The position numbers and the translations under genes are program-made. Of a DNA stretch of 64,000 nucleotides, positions 47,293 to 58,949 are shown piece after piece (within the stretch, counting starts at the first letter, position 1; each line of letters begins with the position of its first letter). The stretch spans positions 62,001-126,000 of the forward strand of contig NZ_FNCT01000008.1 in the NCBI RefSeq assembly GCF_900100495.1. The letters run 5' to 3'. The stretch comes from Pseudomonas benzenivorans (lineage in GTDB: Bacteria; Pseudomonadota; Gammaproteobacteria; Pseudomonadales; Pseudomonadaceae). Below the pieces are notes generated by a model. The model was not told the DNA's origin. It did not search any database and saw only the letters and a program-made list of their open reading frames with translations.

Positions 47293-47333
47293 CGTAGGGT
47301 GCGCGGGGCCGCCTAGGTTGCGCGCGCCCTACG
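47293..47333. repeat. GTAGGG-type palindrome at the 3' end of the LLM oxidoreductase gene
   Basis: CGTAGGGTGCGCG and CGCGCGCCCTACG form the arms, with CCTAGG inside the loop region. The CTA at 47329-47331 is the reverse-strand TAG stop of the oxidoreductase gene. Confidence 0.75.
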
Positions 47334-48333
47334 CGCTTCGCTGCAACTCGGCGAGCAACTCGAACGCATGCAAACGGTCGGCGAAGTCGTACATATCGCA
47401 GGTGAAGATCAGCTCGTCGGCGCCGGTCTGCTCCAGCAGCACCTCCAGGCGCGCGCGCACCTTCTGCGGAGCGCCGATCGCCGCCAGGCCGAGGAAGCTG
47501 GCCACCGCCTCCCGCTCGTGGGGCAGCCAGAGGCCGTCCATGCTCGCCACCGGCGGCCGTTGCACCAGGCTCTGGCCACGGAGCAGGGCGAGAATCCGCT
47601 GGTACGCCGAGGTCGCCAGGTAATTCGCCTGCTCGTCGCTGTCCGCCGCCAGCAGCGGCACGCCGAGCATCACATAGGGCTGGTCGAGAGCCGCCGACGG
47701 TTTGAAATGGTTGCGGTAGACGCGGATCGCCTCGTGCATCAGGCGCGGCGCGAAGTGCGAGGCGAAGGCATAGGGCAGGCCCTTCGCGCCGGCCAGCTGG
47801 GCGCTGAACAGGCTGGAGCCGAGCAGCCAGATGGGTACGTTGGTGCCGCTGCCGGGCATGGCGATCACCCGCTGGTCCGGTGTGCGCGGACCTAGGTAGC
47901 GTTGCAGCTCCTCGACATCCGCGGGGAAGTCGTCGGCGCTGCCGCTGCGCTCGCGGCGCAGCGCCTGGGCGGTGTGATGATCGGCCCCGGGCGCGCGGCC
48001 CAGGCCCAGGTCGATGCGTCCCGGGTAGAGGCTGGCGAGGGTGCCGAACTGCTCGGCGATCACCAGCGGCGCGTGGTTGGGCAGCATCACTCCACCGGCG
48101 CCGAGGCGGATGCGCGAGGTGCCGGCGGCCAGGTAGCCGAGCAGCACTGCGGTCGCCGAGCTGGCGATGCCGTCCATGTTGTGGTGTTCGGCCACCCAGA
48201 AACGGCTGAAGCCGAGGCGCTCGACATGCTGGGCTAGCGCCAGGGAGTTGCGCAGCGCCTGCGCGGGACCGCCGTCGGCGCGGATCGGCGCGAGGTCGAG
48301 GGTGGAAATCCGGGTCTGTGCCAAGGCGCTCAT
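47329..48333 (-). CDS. LLM class flavin-dependent oxidoreductase
   Basis: Bacterial-luciferase-like flavoprotein of 334 residues. Patterns include [31 protein letters not shown] in part, [22 protein letters not shown], and the glycine-rich [16 protein letters not shown], which fit the MsnO8/YhbW group that uses FMNH2 from a separate reductase. Substrate unknown. Start at 48333 by family N-terminus. The TAG stop belongs to a palindromic repeat. Confidence 0.87.
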   Translation of the reverse strand: MSALAQTRISTLDLAPIRADGGPAQALRNSLALAQHVERLGFSRFWVAEHHNMDGIASSATAVLLGYLAAGTSRIRLGAGGVMLPNHAPLVIAEQFGTLASLYPGRIDLGLGRAPGADHHTAQALRRERSGSADDFPADVEELQRYLGPRTPDQRVIAMPGSGTNVPIWLLGSSLFSAQLAGAKGLPYAFASHFAPRLMHEAIRVYRNHFKPSAALDQPYVMLGVPLLAADSDEQANYLATSAYQRILALLRGQSLVQRPPVASMDGLWLPHEREAVASFLGLAAIGAPQKVRARLEVLLEQTGADELIFTCDMYDFADRLHAFELLAELQRSA

Positions 48334-48483
48334 CTGTCCTCCCTGCGCGTATCGACACACGTCGATACCCGAGTTGAATGGTCGGGCTGACTCTACGGCG
48401 TCCAGGCACAGCCGGCCAGCGCCGGCTGCACGTGGCCCAGGGTGATTCGGTAGATCCTATGTTCGTGCGCACGCTTCACAGGA

Positions 48484-48582
48484 CGTAGGAACGGCGGGGG
48501 GCGCCTAGCCCATGCCCGCGATGCTTTTGTTGCGGGCGCGCTCTATCGCGGCCATGGGCTGGGCGCGCCCGCCGTTCCTACG
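48484..48582. repeat. 99-base hairpin repeat (BIME-like)
   Basis: Arms of about 40 bases starting CGTAGGAACGGCGGG and ending CGCCGTTCCTACG are nearly inverted copies, with GCCCATG...CATGGGC inside. Same design as 49876-49952. It lies between the LLM oxidoreductase promoter and the dodecin stop. Confidence 0.8.
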
Positions 48583-48619
48583 CACTGCCAAGAGCCGCCG
48601 ACAGGAAAAGAGCCGACGC

Positions 48620-48835
48620 TCAGCTGTCGCTGATGCGGAAGCCGACCTTGAGGGTCACCTGGTAGTGGCCGACCCTGCCGTTCTCGATATGCCCGCGGGT
48701 CTCCAGCACTTCGAACCAGTCGAGGTTGCGGATCGATTTGGCGCACTCGGCCAGGGCATTGTTGATCGCCTCGTCGATGCTGGTGCGCGAGGAGCCGACG
48801 ACTTCGACTTTCTTGTAGGTGTGATGGTCGGACAT
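48620..48835 (-). CDS. Dodecin, flavin-binding protein
   Basis: A 71-residue protein that forms hollow dodecamers storing riboflavin, FMN or FAD and protecting the cell from photo-damage. The full family pattern is visible: [11 protein letters not shown], the flavin-stacking W40 in [13 protein letters not shown], and [14 protein letters not shown]. It lies beside an LLM flavoprotein gene. Its upstream sequence has GGAGG-like purines (rev. strand near 48845). Confidence 0.93.
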   Translation of the reverse strand: MSDHHTYKKVEVVGSSRTSIDEAINNALAECAKSIRNLDWFEVLETRGHIENGRVGHYQVTLKVGFRISDS

Positions 48836-48909
48836 GGCGTTTTCTCCACGGGAGGGGGTAGTTAAACGCTAGTCGAGAAGTCGCCAAACGGTGAACTCTC
48901 TTTGCCCGG

Positions 48910-49797
48910 TTAACCGCCCAGCTCGCCACGCAGCCAGTCGGCCAGCAGCTGCGCGCGCTTGTCCAGGCGTCGCGCCGGTACCCACAGGGCCAGCCGCGCG
49001 GACGTCTCGACGAAGCCCCAGGGCGCCACCAGGCGGCCGCCCGCCAGGTCGTCGGCGACCAGCTGTTGCGGGGCGATGGCCACGCCGAGGCCGGCCGCCG
49101 CCGCTTCCAGCAGGTAGTACAGGTGCTCGAAGCCCTGGCCCAGGCGCAGCGCCGCGGGGTCCAGACCCTGGCTCGCCGCCCAGCTTGGCCAGGCCTGCGG
49201 GCGCGAGCTGGTGTGCAGCAGCGGCTCGTTCAGCAGCGCCGCGGGCGCGGCCCGGTGCAGTTCGGCGAAACGAGCGTAGCGCGGGCTGAGCACCGGGCCG
49301 ATGCGCTCGGCGGCCAGCGTGAACACCTGCATGTCCGCCGGCCAGGGCGGTTCGGCGAACCACAGGGTGGCGTCGACCCCGGCCCGGCGCGGGTCCAGCT
49401 CGCCTTCGCTGGCCGACAGCTGCAGGCGCAGCTCCGGCAGTTCTCGCTGCAACCGATCGAGGCGCGGGATAAACCAGCGCGCCAGCAGGCTGCCGGGGCA
49501 GGCGAGGACGAACGGCGCCTCGGCCCGGCCCTGCTGCAGCTCGGCGCAGACCGTACGCAGGCGCTCGAAGGCCTCGCCGCTGGCGTCGCGCAGGCGGATA
49601 CCGGCATCTGTGAGTTTAACTCCACGGCCTTCCTTGACGAACAGTGCCAGCCCGAGGTGCTCCTCCAGCGCCCGGATCTGCCGGCTAACCGCACCATGGG
49701 TCACGTGCAGCTGTTCTGCCGCCTGGCTGACGCTCTCCAGGCGGGCCGCGGCCTCGAAGGCGCGCAGCGCATTGAGCGGCGGAAGCTCCTGACTCAT
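48910..49797 (-). CDS. trpI: LysR-type activator TrpI
   Basis: Regulator that activates trpBA when indoleglycerol phosphate accumulates. The 295-residue protein has an N-terminal winged helix ([20 protein letters not shown] and [14 protein letters not shown]) and an inducer domain. Length equals P. aeruginosa TrpI, and it is divergent from trpBA. The gap to trpB is 181 bases, longer than the ~100 bases I recall in P. aeruginosa, because of a hairpin repeat. Confidence 0.92.
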   Translation of the reverse strand: MSQELPPLNALRAFEAAARLESVSQAAEQLHVTHGAVSRQIRALEEHLGLALFVKEGRGVKLTDAGIRLRDASGEAFERLRTVCAELQQGRAEAPFVLACPGSLLARWFIPRLDRLQRELPELRLQLSASEGELDPRRAGVDATLWFAEPPWPADMQVFTLAAERIGPVLSPRYARFAELHRAAPAALLNEPLLHTSSRPQAWPSWAASQGLDPAALRLGQGFEHLYYLLEAAAAGLGVAIAPQQLVADDLAGGRLVAPWGFVETSARLALWVPARRLDKRAQLLADWLRGELGG

Positions 49798-49875
49798 AGG
49801 TGAGTTTTCCTGACAGATTGCGGCGATCTTATCGCTTTTACCGGCGGCCACACAGTCTTATCCTGTGCCCATTGT

Positions 49876-51996
<2,121 letters not shown>

Positions 51997-52210
51997 GCGC
52001 TTTGTCCGGCCAAGGGCGGGCGGCGCCGGCCCGGTGAATCCTGCGCCACGCATGGCGAATGTCCTACACGCTGCGGCGGCATCCGGCGCTGCCCCTGGCC
52101 GGCGCGCAGGCCTAATCTATGTCCATACCTGAGGCGCAGGAAGCGCTCAGGATCATGGATGATCGACCAACTGCCAGGACGGCTTCCGGATGGATTCGGA
52201 CTGGTCACGA

Positions 52211-52236
52211 AAAACCCGCTTCGGCGGGTTTTTTGT
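52211..52236. terminator. Bidirectional terminator between trpA and pbpG
   Basis: AACCCGC-TTCG-GCGGGTT stem-loop (about 52213-52230) with a stable TTCG tetraloop, T run on the plus side and A run on the minus side. Serves both converging genes. Confidence 0.9.
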
Positions 52237-52260
52237 TGCCTGCAGAAGCTGACCGAACCG

Positions 52261-53172
52261 CTACTGGGCGGCCTGCAACTGCCGCTGGAGCATCTTCTGC
52301 TTGCGGTAGCTGAGCGCCGCCGCCGGCACCGGGGTGACCTTGCCGGTTTCCAGCCACTTCTTCAGGCGGTTGGCGTCGGCCATGTGGGTGTACTTGCCGA
52401 AGGCATCCAGCACCACGAAGGCCACCGGCTTGCCGGCCATCTGCGTGCGCATCACCAGGCAGTGGCCGGCTTCGTCGGTGAAGCCGGTCTTGGTCAGCTG
52501 CACGCTCCAGTTGGCCTTGCGCACCAGGCCGTTGGTGTTGCGAAAACCCAGGCTGTAGCGGGGCTTGCGGAAGGCCACGGTCTTCTCCTGGGTGGTGCTC
52601 AGCTGGCTGAGCAGCGGGTACTGCTGCGTGGCCTTGAGCAGCAGGACCAGGTCGTTGGCGGTGGAAACGTTGTGTTCGGACAAGCCGGTCGGCTCGACGA
52701 AGCGGCTGCTGTGCATTCCCAGCGCCTTGGCCTTGGCGTTCATCGCTGCGACGAAGGCCGCGTGGCCGCCTGGGTAATGGTGGGCCAGGCTCGCCGCGGC
52801 GCGGTTCTCCGAGGACATCAAGGCCAGCAGGAGCATGTCGCGGCGGCTGATCTCGCTGCCTACCCGCACCCGCGAGTACACCCCCTTCATCTCCGCCGTG
52901 TCGCGAATGACGATCGGCAGCACTTCATCCAGCGATGACTTGGCATCCAGGCTGACCATGGCGGTCATCAGCTTGGTCACCGAGGCGATCGGCACCACCA
53001 CGTCGGGGTTGCTGGCATAGAGCACCTGGTTGGTATCGAGGTCGACCACCAGCGCGCTGCCGGCGGCGAGCTCCTGCTGACTGGGAGGCTGGTTGGCGGC
53101 CTCGGCGTTGGCTGCAACTACCAGGCTGCTGCAGATCAGCAGCAGGCTCATGAGCGAATGACGGATTTTCAC
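52261..53172 (-). CDS. pbpG: D-alanyl-D-alanine endopeptidase PbpG (PBP7)
   Basis: Periplasmic low-mass penicillin-binding protein that cuts peptide cross-links. The 303-residue precursor has a signal peptide (to about residue 25) and the three active-site motifs: S64-V-T-K67, S-E-N in [10 protein letters not shown] and K-T-G in [13 protein letters not shown] start at 53172 with a poor ribosome-binding site. Its place next to trpBA differs from what I recall in PAO1. Confidence 0.93.
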   Translation of the reverse strand: MKIRHSLMSLLLICSSLVVAANAEAANQPPSQQELAAGSALVVDLDTNQVLYASNPDVVVPIASVTKLMTAMVSLDAKSSLDEVLPIVIRDTAEMKGVYSRVRVGSEISRRDMLLLALMSSENRAAASLAHHYPGGHAAFVAAMNAKAKALGMHSSRFVEPTGLSEHNVSTANDLVLLLKATQQYPLLSQLSTTQEKTVAFRKPRYSLGFRNTNGLVRKANWSVQLTKTGFTDEAGHCLVMRTQMAGKPVAFVVLDAFGKYTHMADANRLKKWLETGKVTPVPAAALSYRKQKMLQRQLQAAQ

Positions 53173-53319
53173 GGAATGGGTTCACAGGGTTGGCTGAAGG
53201 AAGACCAGAACTGCGCATTCTGGCCGCCGCAGTATACGGAAATCGGCTAGCACTCTTGGAGTGTAGGAGGCCCCTAGCACGGCATTCTGTCCGTTCGGCG
53301 GAATGCGTCAGGCCGACTC

Positions 53320-53477
53320 GCAGGCCGTTGAAAAATGTAGGCGAGGCAGCCGAGACAAGGCAAAAATGGCCGAAAAAGCGCAGTTTACGTGCTGTAAATG
53401 AGCATTTTGACTGGGCTCGCACGCGAGGCCGTTTTTAACGCCGTATCGGCAACGTAGGTAGTTTTTCAACGGCCTGC
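53320..53477. mobile_element. 158-bp MITE-like element with 16-bp terminal inverted repeats
   Basis: GCAGGCCGTTGAAAAA at 53320-53335 is perfectly inverted at 53462-53477. The interior has no gene; it includes GGCCGAAAAAGCGCAG and CGAGGCCGTTTTTAACGCC. A 50-base partial copy is at 1727-1776. No transposase in the window. The right end overlaps the last codons and stop of the LysR gene at 53435. Confidence 0.8.
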
Positions 53478-54388
53478 TCACCCTCACCGCGCAGTTCGCT
53501 CCGCAGCCAGTCGACGAAGCGCTGGGTCAGGCGCTGGCGACGCTTGCGCTCGGGCAACACCACGTAATAGCCGAACTCGGAGTGCGCCTCGCCGGCGCAG
53601 GCGCGGCACAGCAGGCCCTGGGCGAGCAGTTCGTCGACCAGATGGCGCCAGCCGATGGCCACGCCCTGGCCGGCGATCGCCGCCTGGATCAGCAGGGTGT
53701 AGTTGTCGAAGCGCAGGCTGCCGGGGCTGGGCGCCTCGGCGATACCCAGGGCACGGAACAGACCGCTCCAGTCGAACCAGCGCGAGCGGCTTTCCGGACG
53801 CAGGTGCAGCAGCGGCAGCTCCGCCAGCGCGGCCGCCGGCAACGGCCGTGGGCGGCCCTCGAGCAGCTGCGGGCTGCACACCGGGAAAACTTCCTCGCGA
53901 AACAGCAGATGGGCCTCGCCATGTTTGAAGCGGCCATCGCCGAAGCTGATCGCCACATCGATTTCCGCCGACGGCGCGCCGAGCCCCCGTTCGCTGGTGA
54001 TCAGGCTGACGTCCAGCTCCGGATGCAGCTGGTGGAAACGCTGCAGGCGCGGCATCAGCCAATAGGCGGCGAAGGCGAAGTCGGTGGCCACCTGCAGCAC
54101 CTCGTGCTGCTGCCCGGCGGTCACCGCGGCGAGCCCGGCATCGAGGCTGGCCAGGCCGTCCTGCACATGACGCAGGAGCAACTCGCCGGCCTCGGTGAGG
54201 ACGATGCCGCGATAGACCCGGTCGAACAGCCGGGTCGCCAACTGCTGCTCCAGGCGCTTGATCTGCTGGCTGATCGCCGGCTGGCTGCTGCCCAGTTCGG
54301 CGGCGGCGGCGGTGAAGCTCAGCTGACGGGCGGCGGACTCGAACACCCGCAGCACGTCCAGGGACAGTCCCTGGATAGGCTTAAACAT
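53435..54388 (-). CDS. LysR regulator of choline sulfate use
   Basis: A 317-residue LysR regulator divergent from betC by 112 bases; the form fits the NCBI family of choline-sulfate utilisation regulators and PA0032. The winged helix (VFESAARQLSFTAAAAELG, SQPAISQQIKRLEQQLA) is followed by a substrate domain. The last 14 or so residues (EQAVEKLPTLPIRR) and the TAA stop are coded inside the 158-bp element, so the original C-terminus was replaced. Confidence 0.87.
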   Translation of the reverse strand: MFKPIQGLSLDVLRVFESAARQLSFTAAAAELGSSQPAISQQIKRLEQQLATRLFDRVYRGIVLTEAGELLLRHVQDGLASLDAGLAAVTAGQQHEVLQVATDFAFAAYWLMPRLQRFHQLHPELDVSLITSERGLGAPSAEIDVAISFGDGRFKHGEAHLLFREEVFPVCSPQLLEGRPRPLPAAALAELPLLHLRPESRSRWFDWSGLFRALGIAEAPSPGSLRFDNYTLLIQAAIAGQGVAIGWRHLVDELLAQGLLCRACAGEAHSEFGYYVVLPERKRRQRLTQRFVDWLRSELRGEGEQAVEKLPTLPIRR

Positions 54389-54500
54389 AAGCTGTGCTTA
54401 TCCGAGTCATGTGTTCACCGCGGGTTTACCCCTGTTTTTCTTAGCCGGATGATCGATCCAGCACTGTCGCATAAATAATTCGTATGGAATACCGACTGCC

Positions 54501-56009
54501 ATGAAACGCCCGAACATCCTCTTCATCATGGCCGACCAGCTGGCCGCGCCGATCCTGCCGCTGCACGACGCCGCCTCGCCGATCCAGCTGCCCAACCTGA
54601 TGCGCCTGGCCGCCGAAGGCGTGGTGTTCGACGCCGCCTACTGCAACAGCCCGCTCTGTGCGCCGTCGCGCTTCAGCCTGGTCAGCGGCCAGTTGCCGAG
54701 CAAGATCGGCGCCTACGACAACGCCGCCGACTTTCCCGCCGACGTGCCGACCTACGCCCACTACCTGCGCCGCCTCGGCTACCGCACCGCGCTGTCGGGC
54801 AAGATGCACTTCTGCGGCCCGGACCAGCTGCACGGCTACGAGGAGCGCCTGACCAGCGACATCTACCCGGCCGACTACGGCTGGGCGGTGAACTGGGACG
54901 CACCGGAGCAGCGCCTGAGCTGGTACCACAACATGTCCTCGGTGCTGCAGGCCGGCCCCTGCGTGCGCAGCAACCAGCTGGATTTCGACGAGGAAGTGCT
55001 GTTCAAGGCCCGGCAGTACCTGTTCGACCACGTGCGCAGCAATGCCGAGCAGCCGTTCTGCCTGACCGTGTCGATGACCCATCCGCACGACCCCTACTGT
55101 ATCCCCGAGGAGTTCTGGGACCTGTACCAGGGCGTCGAGATCCCGCTGCCGAGCCAGGTCATCGAGCAGGCCGAGCAGGACCCGCACTCGCAGCGCCTGC
55201 TCAAGGTCATCGACCTGTGGGACAAGCCGCTGCCCGAGCACAAGATCAGGGACGCGCGGCGCGCCTATTTCGGCGCCTGCAGCTATATCGACAGCAATAT
55301 CGGCAAGCTGCTGAAGACCCTCGAGGACTGCGGCCTGGCCGAGGACACGATCATCGTCTTCTCCGGCGATCACGGCGACATGCTCGGCGAACGTGGCCTC
55401 TGGTACAAGATGCACTGGTTCGAGATGGCCGCGCGCGTGCCGCTGCTGGTACATGCGCCGCGGCGTTTCGCCGCCCGTCGGGTCGGCCAGTGCGTGTCGA
55501 CCATCGACCTGCTGCCGACCCTGGTGGAGCTGGCCGGCGGCGAGCTGGAGCCCGGCCTGGCACTGGACGGCCGCTCGCTGCTGGCGCACTTGCAGGGCGA
55601 CGGCGGCCACGACGAGGTGCTCGGCGAATATATGGCAGAAGGCAGCACCAGCCCGCTGATGATGATCCGCCGCGGCGCCTGGAAGTTCATCTATTCCGAG
55701 CAGGATCCGTTGCTGCTGTTCGATCTGCGCCACGACCCGCAGGAGCGCGAGAACCTCGCCGGCAGCGCCGAGCACCAGGCCCTGCTGCACAGCCTGATCG
55801 ACGAGGCCAAGCAGCGCTGGGATATCCCGGCGATCCATCGGGCCACCCTGACCAGCCAGCGTCGCCGGCGCTTCGTCGCCGAGGCGCTGAGCCGCGGCAA
55901 GCGCAAGAGCTGGGACCACCAGCCCATGGTCGACGCCAGCCAGCAGTACATGCGCAACCACATCGACCTCGACGACCTGGAGCGCCGCGCCCGTTATCCA
56001 CGGCCGTGA
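54501..56009 (+). CDS. betC: Choline-sulfatase BetC
   Basis: Hydrolyses choline-O-sulfate to choline and sulfate. The 502-residue sulfatase has the active-site C53-x-P-x-R (CAPSR), where Cys becomes formylglycine, metal residues in IMADQ and FSGDHGDMLGE, and the C-terminal choline-sulfatase extension. No signal peptide, so it acts in the cytoplasm. Ribosome-binding site is weak. First gene of betC-choX, sulP follows. Confidence 0.95.
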   Translation: MKRPNILFIMADQLAAPILPLHDAASPIQLPNLMRLAAEGVVFDAAYCNSPLCAPSRFSLVSGQLPSKIGAYDNAADFPADVPTYAHYLRRLGYRTALSGKMHFCGPDQLHGYEERLTSDIYPADYGWAVNWDAPEQRLSWYHNMSSVLQAGPCVRSNQLDFDEEVLFKARQYLFDHVRSNAEQPFCLTVSMTHPHDPYCIPEEFWDLYQGVEIPLPSQVIEQAEQDPHSQRLLKVIDLWDKPLPEHKIRDARRAYFGACSYIDSNIGKLLKTLEDCGLAEDTIIVFSGDHGDMLGERGLWYKMHWFEMAARVPLLVHAPRRFAARRVGQCVSTIDLLPTLVELAGGELEPGLALDGRSLLAHLQGDGGHDEVLGEYMAEGSTSPLMMIRRGAWKFIYSEQDPLLLFDLRHDPQERENLAGSAEHQALLHSLIDEAKQRWDIPAIHRATLTSQRRRRFVAEALSRGKRKSWDHQPMVDASQQYMRNHIDLDDLERRARYPRP

Positions 56010-56074
56010 CCGCACGGAGCACCCGCGACAGGCAACCAGCGTGCACCTACAACTAAAAACTGAGGGAATGACTC

Positions 56075-57001
56075 ATGAACAAACTAGCCACAGTGTTCGC
56101 CGGCGGGCTGTTACTGGCCAGCGCGGCATTCCACGCCCAGGCCGAGGACGCCGCGTGCGCCACGGTGAAACTCGGCGATCCGGGCTGGAGCGATATCGCC
56201 GTGACCAACGGCATCGCCAGCTTCCTGCTCGAGGGCCTCGGCTACCAGGCGCAGACCTCGACCCTGGCGGTGCCGATCATCTTCGCCGGCCTGCAGAAGG
56301 GCCAGGTCGACGTGTTCCTCGGCAACTGGATGCCGGCGCAGCAGAGCAACTACGACAAGTTCGTCGCCAGCGGCCAGGTCGACCAGCTGGCGCAGAACCT
56401 CGGCGGCACCGAGTACACCCTGGCCGTGCCGACCTACGCCCATGAGGCCGGGGTGAAGAGCTTCGCCGACCTCGACAGGTTCGCCGAGCAGTTCGACCGG
56501 AAGCTCTACGGCATCGCCTCCGGCTCGCCGGCCAACGAGTCGATCCGGCAGATGATCGAGGCCGACGAATTCGGCCTGGGCGACTGGAAGTTGGTGGAGT
56601 CCAGCGAGCAGGCGATGCTGGTGCAGGTCGGTCGCGCGGTGAAGCGCCAGCAGTTCGTGGTGTTCCTCGGCTGGACCCCGCACCCGATGAACGTGCAGCT
56701 CGACATGCAGTACCTCAAGGGCGGCGAGAAGTACTTCGGCGCCAGCGGCAGCGTCAACACACTGACCCGCAAGGGCTACGCGGCGCAGTGCCCGAACGTC
56801 GGCAAGCTGCTGAGCAACCTGAGCTTCACCCAGGACATGGAGAACGCCATCATGGATCAGGTGCTGAGCAAGCAGGCGAGCAATGCCGAGGCGATCGAGG
56901 CCTGGCTCAAGGCCAATCCGGCGGTGCTCGCCGGCTGGCTGCAGGGCGTGCGCAGCCGCGACGGCGGCGACGGCCTGGCGGCGCTGAAGGCCAAACTTTG
57001 A
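56075..57001 (+). CDS. choX: Choline-type ABC transporter substrate-binding protein (ChoX-like), orphan
   Basis: Periplasmic binding protein of 308 residues with a signal peptide (AQA-ED, residue 23). The aromatic box that binds the quaternary ammonium is visible as W38, W85, Y145 and W200, as in ChoX. No permease or ATPase gene is adjacent, so it may work with a choline ABC system elsewhere, as known for orphan betaine-family binding proteins in pseudomonads. Could bind choline or choline sulfate. Confidence 0.88.
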   Translation: MNKLATVFAGGLLLASAAFHAQAEDAACATVKLGDPGWSDIAVTNGIASFLLEGLGYQAQTSTLAVPIIFAGLQKGQVDVFLGNWMPAQQSNYDKFVASGQVDQLAQNLGGTEYTLAVPTYAHEAGVKSFADLDRFAEQFDRKLYGIASGSPANESIRQMIEADEFGLGDWKLVESSEQAMLVQVGRAVKRQQFVVFLGWTPHPMNVQLDMQYLKGGEKYFGASGSVNTLTRKGYAAQCPNVGKLLSNLSFTQDMENAIMDQVLSKQASNAEAIEAWLKANPAVLAGWLQGVRSRDGGDGLAALKAKL

Positions 57002-57018
57002 ATTGGCCTGCCGGATTG

Positions 57019-57050
57019 CGTAGGGTGGGACCAGGTTCGGCCCACCCTAG
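57019..57050. repeat. Hairpin after choX
   Basis: GTAGGGTGGGACC paired with GGCCCACCCTA (57019-57049), 18 bases after the choX stop. A GTAGGG-family member that may act as a weak terminator or mRNA stabiliser. Confidence 0.6.
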
Positions 57051-57092
57051 TGTCACGTCAACCATGATATGCCGGTTCAACACCCGGCTTGC

Positions 57093-57161
57093 GTAGGAGC
57101 GGCTTTAGCCGCGATTGACCTTGAAGGCGCTGAAAGCATCGCGGCTGAAGCCGCTCCCACG
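57093..57161. repeat. REP pair (inverted) upstream of sulP
   Basis: TAGGAGCGGCTTTAGCCGCGAT (split: 57094-57115) is inverted at 57138-57159 (ATCGCGGCTGAAGCCGCTCC). The same sequence family is at 63759. Such pairs are typical Pseudomonas BIMEs. Confidence 0.85.
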
Positions 57162-57209
57162 GAAAGCGACAGATAAATCGTGTCGCCACCCTAGGCCCCG
57201 GATTGAACA

Positions 57210-58778
57210 ATGCCGCTACCCAGCCGCCAGACCCTGCTGCCGTTCCTCAGCTGGTTGCCCACTACCAGCCGACGCAGCCTCGCCAACGACCTGCTGGTGG
57301 GCCTGAGCGGCGCCATCCTGGCGCTGCCGCAGTCCATCGCCTACGCGCTGATCGCCGGCCTGCCCGCCGAGTACGGGTTGTACGCGGCCATAGTGCCGGT
57401 GATCATCGCCAGCCTGTGGGGCTCGTCCTGGCACCTGATCTGCGGGCCGACCGCGGCGATCTCCATCGTCCTGTTCACCAGCGTCAGCCCGCTGGCCACG
57501 CCGGGCAGCGCCGACTTCATCGCCCTGGTGCTGCTGCTGAGCTTCCTCGCCGGGCTGTTCCAGTGGCTGCTCGGTCTGCTGCGCTTCGGCGCCCTGGTCA
57601 ATTTCGTCTCGCACTCGGTGGTGCTCGGCTTCACCCTCGGCGCCGCCCTGGTGATCGCCCTCGGCCAGTTGCCCAACCTGCTCGGCATCCACATGCCCAG
57701 CCAGGCCACGGCGCTGGCGACCCTGCTGGATATCGGCCAGCACCTGGGGCAAGCCGACTGGCGCGCCCTGGCGCTGGCGCTGTTCACCCTGGCCGTCAGC
57801 CTGCTGGTCAGACGTTTCTGGCCGCGCCTGCCGGCGCTGCTGCTGGGCCTGATCGCCGGCAGCCTGGCGGTGCTGGCGTGGCCGGCCCAGCTCGGCGGCA
57901 TCGCCCTGGTCAGCGCCTTCGACGGCCGCCTGCCGCCGTTCAGCCCGCTGCGCCTGGACCTGGCCAGCGTGCTCGAGCTGCTGCCGGCGGCAGTGGCCTG
58001 CGGCATGCTCGGCCTGGTCACCAGCCTGTCGATCGCCCGTGCCCTGGCCAGCAAATCCCAGCAGTTCCTCGACGCCAACCAGGAGGTCCGCGCCCAGGGC
58101 CTGTCCAACCTGGTCGGGCCCTGGTTCGCCGCCTCGCTGTCGGCCGGCTCCTTCACCCGCTCGGCGCTGAACCTGCAGGCCGGCGCGCGCTCACCGCTGG
58201 CCGGGGTGTTCTCCGCGCTGCTGGTGGCACTGTTCGCCCTGCTCGGCGCGGGCCTGCTCGCGCATATCCCGCTGCCCAGCATGGCCGCCGGCATCCTGCT
58301 GATCTGCTGGGGCCTGGTGGACATTCCTGGGGTGCGCGCGCTGTTCCGGGTCAGCCGCTCGGAGTTCCTGGTGATGGCCCTGACCCTGCTGGCCACCCTG
58401 CTGCTGGAGCTGCAGACGGCGATCTATGCCGGCGTGCTGGCTTCGCTGTTCTTCTACCTCAAGCGCACCTCGCAGCCGCGGGTGAAGGTCTGGCAGGAGG
58501 GCGAGGAGGAGTTGCTGCGGGTCGAGGGTTCGATCTTCTTCGGCGCCTGCCACTACCTGCAGCAGCTGCTGCAGCGCAGCCGCGGCGCGCGGGTGGTGAT
58601 CGACGCCCACCACGTCAACTTCATCGACTACGCCGGGGTGGAAATGCTCCACCAGGAGGCGCGCCGCCTGCTGGCGCAGAACCGCAGCCTGACCCTGCGC
58701 CGTGCGCGGCCGCAGGTGATCGAAGAAATCCACAAACTCGAAGGCGCCGAACACTGCCCGCTGCGCTTCGAGGATTAG
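57210..58778 (+). CDS. SulP family anion transporter with STAS domain
   Basis: A 522-residue membrane transporter with 10-12 hydrophobic segments and a C-terminal STAS domain (about 420-520, EEELLRVEGSIFFGACHYL, FIDYAGVEMLHQEARRL). Substrates in the family are sulfate, bicarbonate or organic anions. Its position downstream of betC-choX matches PA0029 and suggests sulfate or choline sulfate transport (inference). 208 bases with repeats separate it from choX, so it may be independently expressed. Confidence 0.9.
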   Translation: MPLPSRQTLLPFLSWLPTTSRRSLANDLLVGLSGAILALPQSIAYALIAGLPAEYGLYAAIVPVIIASLWGSSWHLICGPTAAISIVLFTSVSPLATPGSADFIALVLLLSFLAGLFQWLLGLLRFGALVNFVSHSVVLGFTLGAALVIALGQLPNLLGIHMPSQATALATLLDIGQHLGQADWRALALALFTLAVSLLVRRFWPRLPALLLGLIAGSLAVLAWPAQLGGIALVSAFDGRLPPFSPLRLDLASVLELLPAAVACGMLGLVTSLSIARALASKSQQFLDANQEVRAQGLSNLVGPWFAASLSAGSFTRSALNLQAGARSPLAGVFSALLVALFALLGAGLLAHIPLPSMAAGILLICWGLVDIPGVRALFRVSRSEFLVMALTLLATLLLELQTAIYAGVLASLFFYLKRTSQPRVKVWQEGEEELLRVEGSIFFGACHYLQQLLQRSRGARVVIDAHHVNFIDYAGVEMLHQEARRLLAQNRSLTLRRARPQVIEEIHKLEGAEHCPLRFED

Positions 58779-58949
58779 CCGGCCCCGCGCGCGCCCTGGG
58801 TTATGCATCCGCGGCGCCGCGTTCGTGGGCTGAAGCCCAGCCTAGCGGAGTCGCTCAGGCCATGCGCGAGGCCGCCGCCGTGGGGGCGCGCGGCACCTGC
58901 CGCACCTGACGCCGACGCGGCCTGGCCATCGCGTTGACCTCGGGCGGCG

